DNA from: Terrimonas ferruginea DSM 30193
Lineage (GTDB): Bacteria > Bacteroidota > Bacteroidia > Chitinophagales > Chitinophagaceae
Direction of reading: 5' to 3'
Length of the DNA stretch: 64,000 nucleotides
NCBI RefSeq assembly: GCF_000425585.1
Contig: NZ_AUDS01000010.1
Location: 62,001-126,000 of the forward strand
Shown here: positions 42,397-51,664 of the stretch, piece by piece
Numbering within the stretch: position 1 is the stretch's first letter
Layout: every line of letters starts with the position of its first letter
Made by a program: the position numbers and the translations under genes
The notes under the pieces: generated by a model
Databases searched by the model: none
The model's input: the letters and a program-made list of their open reading frames with translations, nothing else
What the model was told of the DNA's origin: nothing

Positions 42397-45300
42397 ATGT
42401 CGTGCAGAAAATTGCTCCGAGCGGCTGTATTTCTCATAGCCATGCTTGTGTCCCTCGTTTCTTACGCCCAGCAAAGAATTATTACCGGAAAAGTAACCGA
42501 CTCCAAAGACGGTAGCCCTGTTGCAGGTGCCACGGTAACGGCGAAAGGCACAAGAAATGCTACCCAGACCGGTTCGGACGGATCTTATCAATTAACGGTA
42601 GATGCAAGTGTGACCACACTTGTGCTGAGTTTCTCAGGCTATGAAACACAAGAAATAAATGTGAGCGGCAGAACCAGCGCCGATGTTGGTTTGACCGTTA
42701 ACAACGCTTCCCTGGGAGAAGTGATTGTAGTTGGTTACGGTGTTCAACGCAAGAAAGACGTAACCGGTGCCATCTCCCGTGTAAGTGGCGAAAAACTGAA
42801 TTCCATTCCCGTACCCAGCTTTGAAGCTGCCCTCCAGGGTAAGGCTCCCGGTGTACAGGTAATCCAGGGTAATGGCCTGGCAGGTTCCGGTTCCGTGATC
42901 CGTGTACGCGGTGTTGGTTCCATTTCTGCAAGTGGCGACCCGTTGTATGTGATCGACGGTATTCCCATTGTATCGGATCCTTTCCTCCGTGGCAACAGCG
43001 GTGCCATGAACCAGAACCCGCTATCTTCCCTGAACCCTTCCGATATCGAATCAGTGGAAATTCTGAAAGATGCCGGTGCTACCGGTATTTACGGAAGCCG
43101 TGGTGCCAACGGTGTAATCCTCATCACCACCAAACGTGGTAAGTCCGGCAAACCTTCTTTTACTTATTCCAACAGGCTCGGCTTTTCGCAGGCTGCTATC
43201 CGTCCGCATTTTGTAAATGGTCCGGAGTGGTTGCAACTGCGCCAGGAGGCCTGGGTCAACAGCGGTCATACCGGACAGGCGCCACTCCCCGGCAATCTTA
43301 CCTGGGCACAGGCGCAGGCGAATAATACCGACTGGTGGGACCTGCTGACCCAGACCGGTTTCATCAACGAACACAACCTTTCTTTCAATGCCGGTACGGC
43401 AAAACTGAAAACCTTTGCCAACCTTTCTTACAGCCAGAACGAAGGTTATATCAAAGCAAACTCTTACGACCGGCTCAGTGCGCGTCTCAACATGGACTAT
43501 CGTCCGGTAAAAACGCTGAAAATATCCCTGACATCCGGTTTCAACCGTGGTATAAATAAACGTGTACCTGCTGCGTGGGATGGTGGTATCGGTGATGCCA
43601 TGTCTTCCGCACTGCCCATCTTCAACGTTTACAAACCCGATGGTACTTACGAAGTAAATACAAGCAACCCGATCCGCCGCCTGAATGAAACGCGCCGCCG
43701 TGAGGTGGACAACCGTTTCCTGGCCGGATTATCAGCAGAGCTGGAGTTGTTCCGCAACTTCTTTATCAAAGCCAACGGTTCTGTTGAATACCGCCGTTCC
43801 TTCGACGACCAATACGAAACCAATCTGTGGACACAGAAACCACAGGACTCCGGTTATGCCAAGCGTTATCCTTATTGGGGTACCAACTGGAATACCCAGT
43901 TTACGGCCAACTATCTTATCGACATGAAGAACGGCCACAAGGTGAACATTCTTGCAGGTCAGGAAAACCAATCTGTTTCACTGCGTGAGTATACGGGTGA
44001 AATAGGTCAGTGGGCTGCCAAGCCTTACTGGACAGACGTAAACTCTGTGCAGGCTTACCGCAATCTCCGCGACCGTTTGCTCAACAACAACCAGATCCGC
44101 GAGCGCGAGAAAGACGCTTATACCTTTACCAGCTTCTTTGCACGCGTCAATTATAACATCAAAGACAAATACATCTTCCAGGTATCTGCACGTATGGATG
44201 GTTCATCCAAATTCGGTGCGAATAACAAATATGGTTTCTTCCCTTCAGGATCGGCTGCGTGGAATGTAAGCGAGGAAGATTTTATGAAAGATGTGACCTG
44301 GGTCGATTACCTGAAACTGCGCGCCAGCTATGGTATTGTTGGTAATGCCAACATTCCTTCCGGTGTATATTATGATAACTTCCAGGTGGGGGGTAATAAC
44401 TACAACGGCAGCACCACTGTTTATCTCAACAACCTGGGCAACCCCGATCTGCAATGGGAAAACATGCGCAACTTCGATGCGGGACTTGAATTCGGCCTCT
44501 TCAAAGGACGCATCACCGGTGAGTTGGCTTACTATCGCAAAATATCTACAGATATCCTCCTGTCTCCCGGTATTTCTCCTTCTGCTACCGGCCTGGGTGA
44601 TATCTGGCGCAACCTTTCCGATACGCGCATTCTCAACGAAGGCCTCGAACTCAGTGCCAACATCAAACTCGTTGACAACGATAAAGTGAAATGGACGGTA
44701 GGTGGCAACATCGCCCGCAACTACAACGAAGTACTCGACTACGAACTCGGACCTGATGCCGTGAGTGGTGGTACTAATGATACACGTATCGTAAGAGGAC
44801 TTCCGCTTGGTGTAAACTACCTGGTTCGTTATTATGGTACTGATCCCGCGGATGGCATGCCCATCTGGCTGGACAATACCGGCAAGCAAACAAAAACCTA
44901 CTCATTGAATCACCGTGTATTTGCCGGTTCCGTACTGCCTGACTATATCGGAGGATTCAACAGCTCTGTTTCTTATAAAAACTTTGAACTGAGCGCGCTC
45001 TTCACGTTTGTGATCGGTGGTAATATTTATGAGAACTCGGCAAAGTACCAGTTCCTCGGTACTTCCAAGAAAAACTGGAACTTCCGCAAGGACATGCTGG
45101 ACCGTTGGGTAAACCCCGGCGATCAGAGCCAGTATCCCAAACTGGTATATGACGCTACCGATTATCCCGGCGTACCGAGTGAAGACCAGTTCAATTCTAC
45201 CATGTTCCTCCGCGATGCCGATTATATGCGTCTGCGTGAACTGAGCCTGTCGTACCGGTTCAGACCCGCTTCGCTGAAAAAAGTGGGTATTCAGAGTCTG

Positions 45301-45474
45301 CGTTTGTTCGCAACAGGAAGTAACCTGCTGACGTTTACCAAGTATCCCGGCGGAGATCCGGAAATCACCCGTGACTTCGAGAATCCGCAGGATCGCAACC
45401 TGAGTCCTAACATTACTTACCTCACGGCGCCGACACAGCGGACCATCGTATTCGGACTGAACGTTACTTTCTAA
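42397..45474 (+). CDS. susC: SusC/RagA-type TonB-dependent outer-membrane transporter
   Basis: 1025 residues from ATG 42397. Signal peptide to SYAQ, a CarboxypepD_reg-like domain (GKVTDSKDGSPVAGATVTAK), a TonB-box region (GEVIVVGYGVQRKK), the plug (PLYVIDGIP, DAGATGIYGSRGANGVILIT) and a long beta barrel ending in VFGLNVTF. It imports oligosaccharides, probably maltooligosaccharides given the GH13 enzyme nearby. It forms a pair with the SusD gene 19 nt downstream. Confidence 0.95.
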   Translation: MSCRKLLRAAVFLIAMLVSLVSYAQQRIITGKVTDSKDGSPVAGATVTAKGTRNATQTGSDGSYQLTVDASVTTLVLSFSGYETQEINVSGRTSADVGLTVNNASLGEVIVVGYGVQRKKDVTGAISRVSGEKLNSIPVPSFEAALQGKAPGVQVIQGNGLAGSGSVIRVRGVGSISASGDPLYVIDGIPIVSDPFLRGNSGAMNQNPLSSLNPSDIESVEILKDAGATGIYGSRGANGVILITTKRGKSGKPSFTYSNRLGFSQAAIRPHFVNGPEWLQLRQEAWVNSGHTGQAPLPGNLTWAQAQANNTDWWDLLTQTGFINEHNLSFNAGTAKLKTFANLSYSQNEGYIKANSYDRLSARLNMDYRPVKTLKISLTSGFNRGINKRVPAAWDGGIGDAMSSALPIFNVYKPDGTYEVNTSNPIRRLNETRRREVDNRFLAGLSAELELFRNFFIKANGSVEYRRSFDDQYETNLWTQKPQDSGYAKRYPYWGTNWNTQFTANYLIDMKNGHKVNILAGQENQSVSLREYTGEIGQWAAKPYWTDVNSVQAYRNLRDRLLNNNQIREREKDAYTFTSFFARVNYNIKDKYIFQVSARMDGSSKFGANNKYGFFPSGSAAWNVSEEDFMKDVTWVDYLKLRASYGIVGNANIPSGVYYDNFQVGGNNYNGSTTVYLNNLGNPDLQWENMRNFDAGLEFGLFKGRITGELAYYRKISTDILLSPGISPSATGLGDIWRNLSDTRILNEGLELSANIKLVDNDKVKWTVGGNIARNYNEVLDYELGPDAVSGGTNDTRIVRGLPLGVNYLVRYYGTDPADGMPIWLDNTGKQTKTYSLNHRVFAGSVLPDYIGGFNSSVSYKNFELSALFTFVIGGNIYENSAKYQFLGTSKKNWNFRKDMLDRWVNPGDQSQYPKLVYDATDYPGVPSEDQFNSTMFLRDADYMRLRELSLSYRFRPASLKKVGIQSLRLFATGSNLLTFTKYPGGDPEITRDFENPQDRNLSPNITYLTAPTQRTIVFGLNVTF

Positions 45475-45493
45475 ATAAAAACTATTGCAACAT

Positions 45494-46891
45494 ATGAAAC
45501 GGATATACTGGCAATCAATCACCTTAATCCTGGCAGTGGCACTGTTCACTACCGGATGCAAAAAATTCCTCGAGCGTCCGCCGGAAGGTCAGATGACGGA
45601 GGAAGAGGCTTTGAAAGATGAAAACGGCGTGCTGGATTTCCTGAACGGCGAATATACTTTGCTGGGCGACGGTGATTTTATGGGAGGACGCCTGCAATCG
45701 CTTACCGACATGCTGGCCGACGAACTCGACGGCAGCCGCTTCACCGGCGATTTTTCAGAAATCTACAAACGTCAGAACTCGATCTTCGGGGATGTAAGAA
45801 ATAATTTTTATAAAAAAGGATACCGCATCATCAACGTAGCGAATGGTGTTTTGCGCAAGCTTTCACTGGTAAGCGCAGGAAACGCCGACAATGTAAAAGG
45901 TCAGGCTTTGTTCTTCCGCGGTGTGGCGCATTTCGAACTCGTGCGTTTGTTTGCACAACCCTGGGGTTATACATCCGACAATTCACACTACGGTATTCCG
46001 CTCCGGAATGAAATTGTGATCGGTTCCGTGCAGCGTGCAACTGTGAAGCAGGTATATGACCAGGTGATTGCCGATCTGAAAGATGCGGAAACACTTTTAC
46101 CCGAAACCTTTACCGGCAACTACAAAGCAACACGTTGGGCAGCAAAAGCCTACCTGGCAAAAGTTTATTTCCAGATGAATGATTTTGCCAATGCTTACAA
46201 ATATGCCGCAGAGATTGCAGCCAACAGCATGTTCGTGCCGGATGCCAGCCACAGCTCCCGCTTTTCACCCGGCCTGAGCCGCGAAGGCATCCTGGTTATT
46301 GCCAATGAAGCTACCCGCTTTCAACCCGGTAGCGAACTGCGCGGCAACTACCGTTCAGATCTCAACATACCGGTGCTGAATTTCACCAGCCAGTTTTATT
46401 CGTTTGTTAATGCCGATCCGCTGGATGTGAGAAAAAGCTGGTACAGCAACACGCTGCAATCGGGTTATTATGTGACCACGAAATACAACAAGGATTTCTT
46501 TGATCTGCCGATCGTACACCTGACGGAGATAAAACTGATCCTGGCGGAAAGCGGGGCGGAGATTGCTTCGTCCAATGCGGCGGCGTTAACCAATGCCATC
46601 ACGAATCTGAACCAATTGATGACCCGTGCTTACGGAGGCACAACGCGCAACCTGGCCACCAATGCCACGGCAGCGCTTGTGATTTCCACCGCACGCCGCG
46701 AGCGCGAACTGGAACTTGTGGCCGAGGGAAGCCGTTATCATGAGATCAAACGCATCGGCGCCCGCAACGGAACAAATGTCGACCGCAGAGGGTCGGTATG
46801 GAATTGCAATGGATTTATTCTTCAGTTTCCGAAAGGAGAACAGGACGCCTTTGCCCCTTTCATCATGAACCCCGAAGGCGGTTGTTTCTAA
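45494..46891 (+). CDS. susD: SusD/RagB-type surface glycan-binding lipoprotein
   Basis: 465 residues from ATG 45494 (a TTG 9 nt upstream is also in frame). Lipobox TTGC near residue 18, then KKFLERPPEGQ, the usual SusD start; TPR-like helices include QALFFRGVAHFELVRLFAQP and ATRWAAKAYLAKVYFQM; the C-terminal RRERELELVAEGSRYHEIKR is a family hallmark. It caps SusC and binds the glycan. Confidence 0.95.
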   Translation: MKRIYWQSITLILAVALFTTGCKKFLERPPEGQMTEEEALKDENGVLDFLNGEYTLLGDGDFMGGRLQSLTDMLADELDGSRFTGDFSEIYKRQNSIFGDVRNNFYKKGYRIINVANGVLRKLSLVSAGNADNVKGQALFFRGVAHFELVRLFAQPWGYTSDNSHYGIPLRNEIVIGSVQRATVKQVYDQVIADLKDAETLLPETFTGNYKATRWAAKAYLAKVYFQMNDFANAYKYAAEIAANSMFVPDASHSSRFSPGLSREGILVIANEATRFQPGSELRGNYRSDLNIPVLNFTSQFYSFVNADPLDVRKSWYSNTLQSGYYVTTKYNKDFFDLPIVHLTEIKLILAESGAEIASSNAAALTNAITNLNQLMTRAYGGTTRNLATNATAALVISTARRERELELVAEGSRYHEIKRIGARNGTNVDRRGSVWNCNGFILQFPKGEQDAFAPFIMNPEGGCF

Positions 46892-46911
46892 CACTATTAA
46901 ACTAAATCTGT

Positions 46912-47421
46912 ATGAAAAAGAATTCACGGAGATTACTCATACTGCTGGCAGCGATTGTAACGCTGAACGCCTGCCGCCCCGATAAATTTGAAGATACCGG
47001 TGCCGTGCGCAACGTGAAGACCTCCTTGGGCGGTACCTGGAAACTCAGCAAGGTGACGCAGAAAGATGAAGATGCGGCGCAGAAGGGATTCCCTTACAGC
47101 ATACTTGATCTGACCACGCTGTTTCCTTACACGGATTACTCGATCACACTCAACGTGACCAACAGCGGCCAAACGACCACTTTCACTACCACTCCCGGTA
47201 ATTCACCAACCGTGATCGCCGTGGCCAATGGAGACTGGAACGCCGGTCCTTCACAATACCCGACTTATCTTGCCTTCAAGCAAGGTTCCGCCACCGATAC
47301 ATTAACGCTGGGTAGTTATCCTGCCGGCGGCCGCAATGTATTGCAGTTGAAAAAAGAAAGGAGGGATGCGTCTACAGGTAAACTGCTCGTATCGTACACC
47401 TATGAATTCACCAAACAATAA
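46912..47421 (+). CDS. Small lipoprotein, DUF5004/lipocalin-like
   Basis: 169 residues. Lipobox LNAC, then a beta-rich domain starting LGGTWKLSKVTQKDED, similar to lipocalin-like DUF5004 proteins common in PULs. It is likely periplasmic or on the surface and may help glycan binding. In the susCD operon with 20-nt spacing. Confidence 0.7.
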   Translation: MKKNSRRLLILLAAIVTLNACRPDKFEDTGAVRNVKTSLGGTWKLSKVTQKDEDAAQKGFPYSILDLTTLFPYTDYSITLNVTNSGQTTTFTTTPGNSPTVIAVANGDWNAGPSQYPTYLAFKQGSATDTLTLGSYPAGGRNVLQLKKERRDASTGKLLVSYTYEFTKQ

Positions 47422-47433
47422 AACGAACGCTGT

Positions 47434-48240
47434 ATGAATAAACTAATTATCCTGCTTGCATTCAGCTGTTTGACAATCGGCGCATTGCACGCACAGAACC
47501 CGACCTTCAGTCCTTCCACGTATACCGCAGAGGACCAGGTAACACTTACGGTGGATGTAACCGGTACGCCGATGGCGGGTGAGGCCGAAGCCTATATCTG
47601 GATATTTTCCAACACATCCATTGATCGCAGCAATGCGGCATTGAGTGCGCAGTACCCTGCTGCAGACGGATCGACCAATACCAATTGGACCAACTCACCG
47701 CCTGAAGCCAAAATGACGGCTGCCGGCACCAACAAATGGTCTTTCACTTTTATCGGTACGCAGATTTTTGGTCAAAGCCCTGCACAGTTGAAAGATTTTG
47801 GGTTCCTGGTAAAAACGAAGACGGGCACTAAACAAACGTCGGATTACAAACCCAACTTTTTCGACCCGCTGGTATTTACTCCCACCATGTTGCGCGTGTT
47901 CCCGGCCAAGGTGAGCACATCGGATATTGTTACGATCAATTTCGACCGTTCATTGGGTGGCACTGTAAACGAACAACGCATGACGCCTGTATCGGCCACG
48001 GTTACTGCTTACGATGAAACGAATGCACAGATCGGAACGGCTGTTACGTTGCAGGTGCGTGTATTTGCTACCAACACTTGGGCTGCCACGTTTATTCCCA
48101 CACGTCACTTTACTCCGGGAGCAGGTCATCAATTGACTAAATTCCGTTACAAGTTCAACGGAACGGTACTCGATATTTCCGGCGCTACGGTGAATGTGAG
48201 TTCTGCCGAACAGGAAGTAACGTTTACAAGAATGAATTAA
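47434..48240 (+). CDS. Secreted beta-rich PUL protein with two Ig/CBM-like domains
   Basis: 268 residues, signal peptide ending LHAQ. The first domain (FSPSTYTAEDQVTLTVDVTG, AYIWIFSNT) resembles the N-terminal domain of the GH13 enzyme in this PUL (FFPKDNDNLVITLDASMGN, VYVHIGLIT). The second starts near VFTPTMLRVFPAKVSTSD. Possible accessory glycan-binding protein; no firm family. Confidence 0.65.
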   Translation: MNKLIILLAFSCLTIGALHAQNPTFSPSTYTAEDQVTLTVDVTGTPMAGEAEAYIWIFSNTSIDRSNAALSAQYPAADGSTNTNWTNSPPEAKMTAAGTNKWSFTFIGTQIFGQSPAQLKDFGFLVKTKTGTKQTSDYKPNFFDPLVFTPTMLRVFPAKVSTSDIVTINFDRSLGGTVNEQRMTPVSATVTAYDETNAQIGTAVTLQVRVFATNTWAATFIPTRHFTPGAGHQLTKFRYKFNGTVLDISGATVNVSSAEQEVTFTRMN

Positions 48241-48271
48241 ACTTATCCGTCATAATCTAAATACGATTGCA

Positions 48272-49744
48272 ATGAAAAAGATCCTGTTTCTGGCGGCTAT
48301 TGTAACACTGGTGATAGCCAGTTGCAAAAAAGCCGACTTTAATGATAACACGGTGACGGGGGAGGGACTCGTTGATTTTGCGCTGCAGGCTCCCGTGTCT
48401 GGAACGCAGGCCCGCCTGAATGCGGCCACTCCTTCTGTTGTCATCAATTTCAGTTGGAATGCTGCCAAACCCGGCACCACCACTGCTCCGAAATACAAGG
48501 TGGTGATGTCGCAGCGCGCCACGATTGATTTTACCAATCCGCTGGTGCAATTCGACGCAGGCAATGGCGGCACGGCCACTTCGCTTGCGCTCACGTATCA
48601 GCAACTCGATGCTGCGCTGAAGGCAAAAGGAATCGCCGACGGTGCCATCGCTGAATTGGCCTGGGCGGTGATCGCCGACAACGGCGACAAACAACTGCTG
48701 TCGCAGAATACTTTCTTCATCACGGTTACCCGTTTCAAAGATGGCGCAACGCCTTTCTTCCTGCTGGGACCTGTCTCTGCCGCCTCCAACGTAGATATCA
48801 GCCCCGCATCTACCAGTGATAATATCAAATTCAACTGGACGCGGTCCAAGCCTGCAACCGGCGGCCCCGCGGTTACTTACCGCATTCTTTTTGCGGAGCG
48901 TAAAACAGATGCAGAAGGCAACGAGATAGCAGTAGATTGGAATACGCAAACACTTTTCCGCCTCACCGCCGACAATGGTGGTCTGGACAGCACCGGCACT
49001 TACACGCATAAGCGTTTCAATGATTCACTGGCAGCACACGGCTTCGGTGATCCCGGAACGGATGCTAAACTGAAATGGACCGTGGAAGCCACTTCGGGCA
49101 CCTGGAAACAACTGTCCGACTATCAGAATACCCTGTTCATCAGCCGCCTGATTAAATATGTATATCCGCAGGCCCTGAATGTGGCGGGCAACCACCAGGG
49201 TTGGTCACCGGAAACGGCTCCGCAACTGGTAGCGTTGACCCCTGTGGGCGGACCTTACAGCGAATACACCGGCTTTATCGATTTCAGCAACGACCCGGCC
49301 GAATTCAAAATTGTAAAAGGAGACAACTGGGGAGCAGGTGATTACGGCGGCTCAACAGGCATATTGACCAACGGCGGCAGCAACCTCAGCGTGCCGACCA
49401 CCGGCGTTTACCTGGTAAAAGCCAATACTACGGCCATGACCTGGAGTGCCGATAAGATCAATTCATTTGGTTTGATCGGCGACGCCACCGGCAGTTGGAG
49501 TACAGACCAGGACATGACCTACAACGGCACAACTAAGAAGTACAGTATCACACTCAACCTTTCTCCCGGAAATATCAAGTTCCGCGCAAATGATGCCTGG
49601 GATATCAATCTCGGCGGAGGCGCTACAGCGGGCTCCCTGGCCTTCGGTGGCAGCGATATCCCGGTTGGCACTGCCGGCAACTATACCATTACACTCGACG
49701 TTTCAAAAGCAGGTAACTGGCGCTACTCAGTGGTCAGGAACTGA
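48272..49744 (+). CDS. SusE/SusF-like surface starch-binding lipoprotein
   Basis: 490 residues. Lipobox IASC, then an N-terminal SusE-like domain (VNFSWNAAKPG-type FnIII modules at about 45-290) and two C-terminal starch-binding-like domains beginning YPQALNVAGNHQGWSPETAP and FGLIGDATGSWSTDQDM. SusE/SusF proteins hold starch at the cell surface. It is the last gene of the PUL, followed by a terminator. Confidence 0.85.
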   Translation: MKKILFLAAIVTLVIASCKKADFNDNTVTGEGLVDFALQAPVSGTQARLNAATPSVVINFSWNAAKPGTTTAPKYKVVMSQRATIDFTNPLVQFDAGNGGTATSLALTYQQLDAALKAKGIADGAIAELAWAVIADNGDKQLLSQNTFFITVTRFKDGATPFFLLGPVSAASNVDISPASTSDNIKFNWTRSKPATGGPAVTYRILFAERKTDAEGNEIAVDWNTQTLFRLTADNGGLDSTGTYTHKRFNDSLAAHGFGDPGTDAKLKWTVEATSGTWKQLSDYQNTLFISRLIKYVYPQALNVAGNHQGWSPETAPQLVALTPVGGPYSEYTGFIDFSNDPAEFKIVKGDNWGAGDYGGSTGILTNGGSNLSVPTTGVYLVKANTTAMTWSADKINSFGLIGDATGSWSTDQDMTYNGTTKKYSITLNLSPGNIKFRANDAWDINLGGGATAGSLAFGGSDIPVGTAGNYTITLDVSKAGNWRYSVVRN

Positions 49745-49772
49745 TTTTTGGCGAGATAGATAGACAAACAAC

Positions 49773-49810
49773 AGCAGCCGCGCTTTTTTGAAGCCGGCTG
49801 CTTTTTTTTT
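49773..49810 (+). terminator. Terminator of the PUL operon
   Basis: AGCAGCCG (49773-49780) pairs with CGGCTGCT (49795-49802), followed by a run of T to 49810. Confidence 0.8.
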
Positions 49811-49837
49811 ATCACCTTCGCAGAAAATAAGACTGAC

Positions 49838-50545
49838 ATGACGGACGAATTGAAAAAAGGACGGGTAGTTTCTGTGAATGCAGCCAAGGGACTGCTGACG
49901 ATCGAATATGTTTCTAATGGAAAGAAAACAGTGGTGGGAAGAACAGGAGATACTTTGCATTCAAAGTTGCAGACTTTTCGTCCGGGTGATGAAGTGAGCT
50001 TCCGTACGCGTCTTACAGACAGAGGTGATAAGCTGGCGGCTTATGATCTCAAATTTTTATACAATAATGCGCTGCACCTGATGATTCAGAAGGCGCGTAT
50101 CGAAAACCGCTTCTCCGGTTACCTCAAAGAAGTGGAAGGGAAATTTTTTGTAAAGGAAATAGGCAACTACCTCTTCTTCCCGTTGCAATTGTCACGCTGG
50201 GAGAAAGTGCCTTCGGAAAAAGTGGTGAACGAAGCCGTTGCCTTCAAATTGATCAATCTCGATAATCCCGCACGTCTTTCTGCGGAACTCTTTTCGCATG
50301 CTTATATCGCCTCCTATTACGAAGCCCAGAAGCTGGTGGCCTCAGGCCAGGCTGTGGAGGCCGTGGTTGAGCGCATTACACCCCATGCCGTATATGTGCA
50401 ATTGTTTGATGGCAACATCACGGCAAAACTCGGAGGCGAAGGGCTGAGCGAACTTAATCCCGGCGATAAAGTGCAGGCAAAAATCACATATCTCTCCCCG
50501 GATAAAATATCGGTTGAAAAAATCAACGAAGTAAAAAAGGATTAA
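49838..50545 (+). CDS. Protein with S1-like C-terminal domain, function unknown
   Basis: 235 residues, no signal peptide. The N-terminus (KKGRVVSVNAAKGLLTIEY) looks like a short OB/cold-shock-like strand set; the C-terminal 60 residues (GQAVEAVVERITPHAVYVQL, LNPGDKVQAKITYL) look like an S1-type OB fold. RNA binding is plausible, not shown. Its stop overlaps the stop of the convergent M23 gene by 4 nt. Confidence 0.65.
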   Translation: MTDELKKGRVVSVNAAKGLLTIEYVSNGKKTVVGRTGDTLHSKLQTFRPGDEVSFRTRLTDRGDKLAAYDLKFLYNNALHLMIQKARIENRFSGYLKEVEGKFFVKEIGNYLFFPLQLSRWEKVPSEKVVNEAVAFKLINLDNPARLSAELFSHAYIASYYEAQKLVASGQAVEAVVERITPHAVYVQLFDGNITAKLGGEGLSELNPGDKVQAKITYLSPDKISVEKINEVKKD

Positions 50546-51513
50546 TCAAAACTCTGGTTACTGGCGGCTGCCTGTTTCAGCAGACGGTCGAACTGTTCGG
50601 GCGAAAGGTCGTTGTAGAAGAAGTAAACCGGATCGATCTTGTTGCCGTTCTTGTGCACTTCATAATGGCAGTGAGGTCCGGTGCTTTTGCCTGTGCTGCC
50701 TACCCAGCCGATTACTTCACCACGCTTCACCTGCTGGCCTACCCGCGCTTTTACCCTTACCATGTGACCATATAAGGTTTCATAACCGTAACCATGATTG
50801 ATGATCACGTGGTTGCCATAACCGTTGCCGGCGTTGCCGGCAAGCGATACGGTGCCATTGGCGGTAGCATAGATAGGAGTGCCCTGCGGGGCCGCAAAAT
50901 CGAGGCCCGCATGCATCTTCGGCGTTTTATATACCGGATCGATACGATAACCAAAACCGGAGGCAATGCGCGAAAGATCCTGGTTGCTCACCGGCTGAAT
51001 GGCCGGCGTATGCGCGAGGAGTTGTTCTTTGTTACGGATCAGTTCGTCAATTTCTTTATAAGAACCCTGCTGCGCCTTGATACGGCTTCTGAGCGTATTG
51101 ATGGTCTGATTGATGGACGCATAAAGCTGGTTGTTGTTCATGCTGGTAACGGTGCGCATTTCCTGTTCCATTTCCAGCTCCTTGGCGCGGGCGCTGTCGG
51201 GAATGGGGTTGGCTTCGAAGATGGCCCGGTAAACATTGTTGTCTCTTTTCTCCAGTTCTTTCAATTGTTTCTCCAATTCCTGCAATTGATCGTCCAGGTC
51301 GCGGTAGTTGTCGCGCAGGCCGGCATTCTGCATGCGCAGCAATTTTTCGTTGGGAGAACCTACAAATTGAAAGGCGAAATAGGAGATGAGGGCAGCAGTA
51401 ACCAGGGCGGCAGCAATGAATCCGAATATGCGCAGGAGCTTGACCCGCAACGGTGACTCCAGTTTTTCGTAGCGAAGGGTATTGGTATTGTAATAATATT
51501 TGATCTTCTTCAT
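50542..51513 (-). CDS. M23-family metallopeptidase, membrane-anchored
   Basis: 323 residues. One membrane helix at about 28-50, a coiled coil at about 60-95 (LDDQLQELEKQLKELEKR), and a C-terminal M23/LytM domain with MHAGLDFAAPQGTPIYA (His and Asp zinc ligands) and GPHCHYEVHKNG (HxH). It probably cleaves peptidoglycan cross-links, or activates amidases, in the periplasm. Confidence 0.92.
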   Translation of the reverse strand: MKKIKYYYNTNTLRYEKLESPLRVKLLRIFGFIAAALVTAALISYFAFQFVGSPNEKLLRMQNAGLRDNYRDLDDQLQELEKQLKELEKRDNNVYRAIFEANPIPDSARAKELEMEQEMRTVTSMNNNQLYASINQTINTLRSRIKAQQGSYKEIDELIRNKEQLLAHTPAIQPVSNQDLSRIASGFGYRIDPVYKTPKMHAGLDFAAPQGTPIYATANGTVSLAGNAGNGYGNHVIINHGYGYETLYGHMVRVKARVGQQVKRGEVIGWVGSTGKSTGPHCHYEVHKNGNKIDPVYFFYNDLSPEQFDRLLKQAAASNQSFD

Positions 51514-51575
51514 GACTAATCAGTAGCCTTTCGCATTCCGGAACCGCCGGACGCAGGATTACACAGCGAAACAAT

Positions 51576-51583
51576 TACCTTTG
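51576..51583 (+). promoter_or_regulatory. Candidate -7 box for alaS (TACCTTTG)
   Basis: TACCTTTG matches TAnnTTTG, 81 nt before the alaS start, in the divergent gap with the M23 gene. No matching -33 element was seen. Confidence 0.35.
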
Positions 51584-51664
51584 CCCACTCCGTGAGCGGC
51601 CGGAGAAGCAAACAAATATAGGCCGTTCGCGAGCAAAAATCAACCCAAATTATTTGGCAAATTT

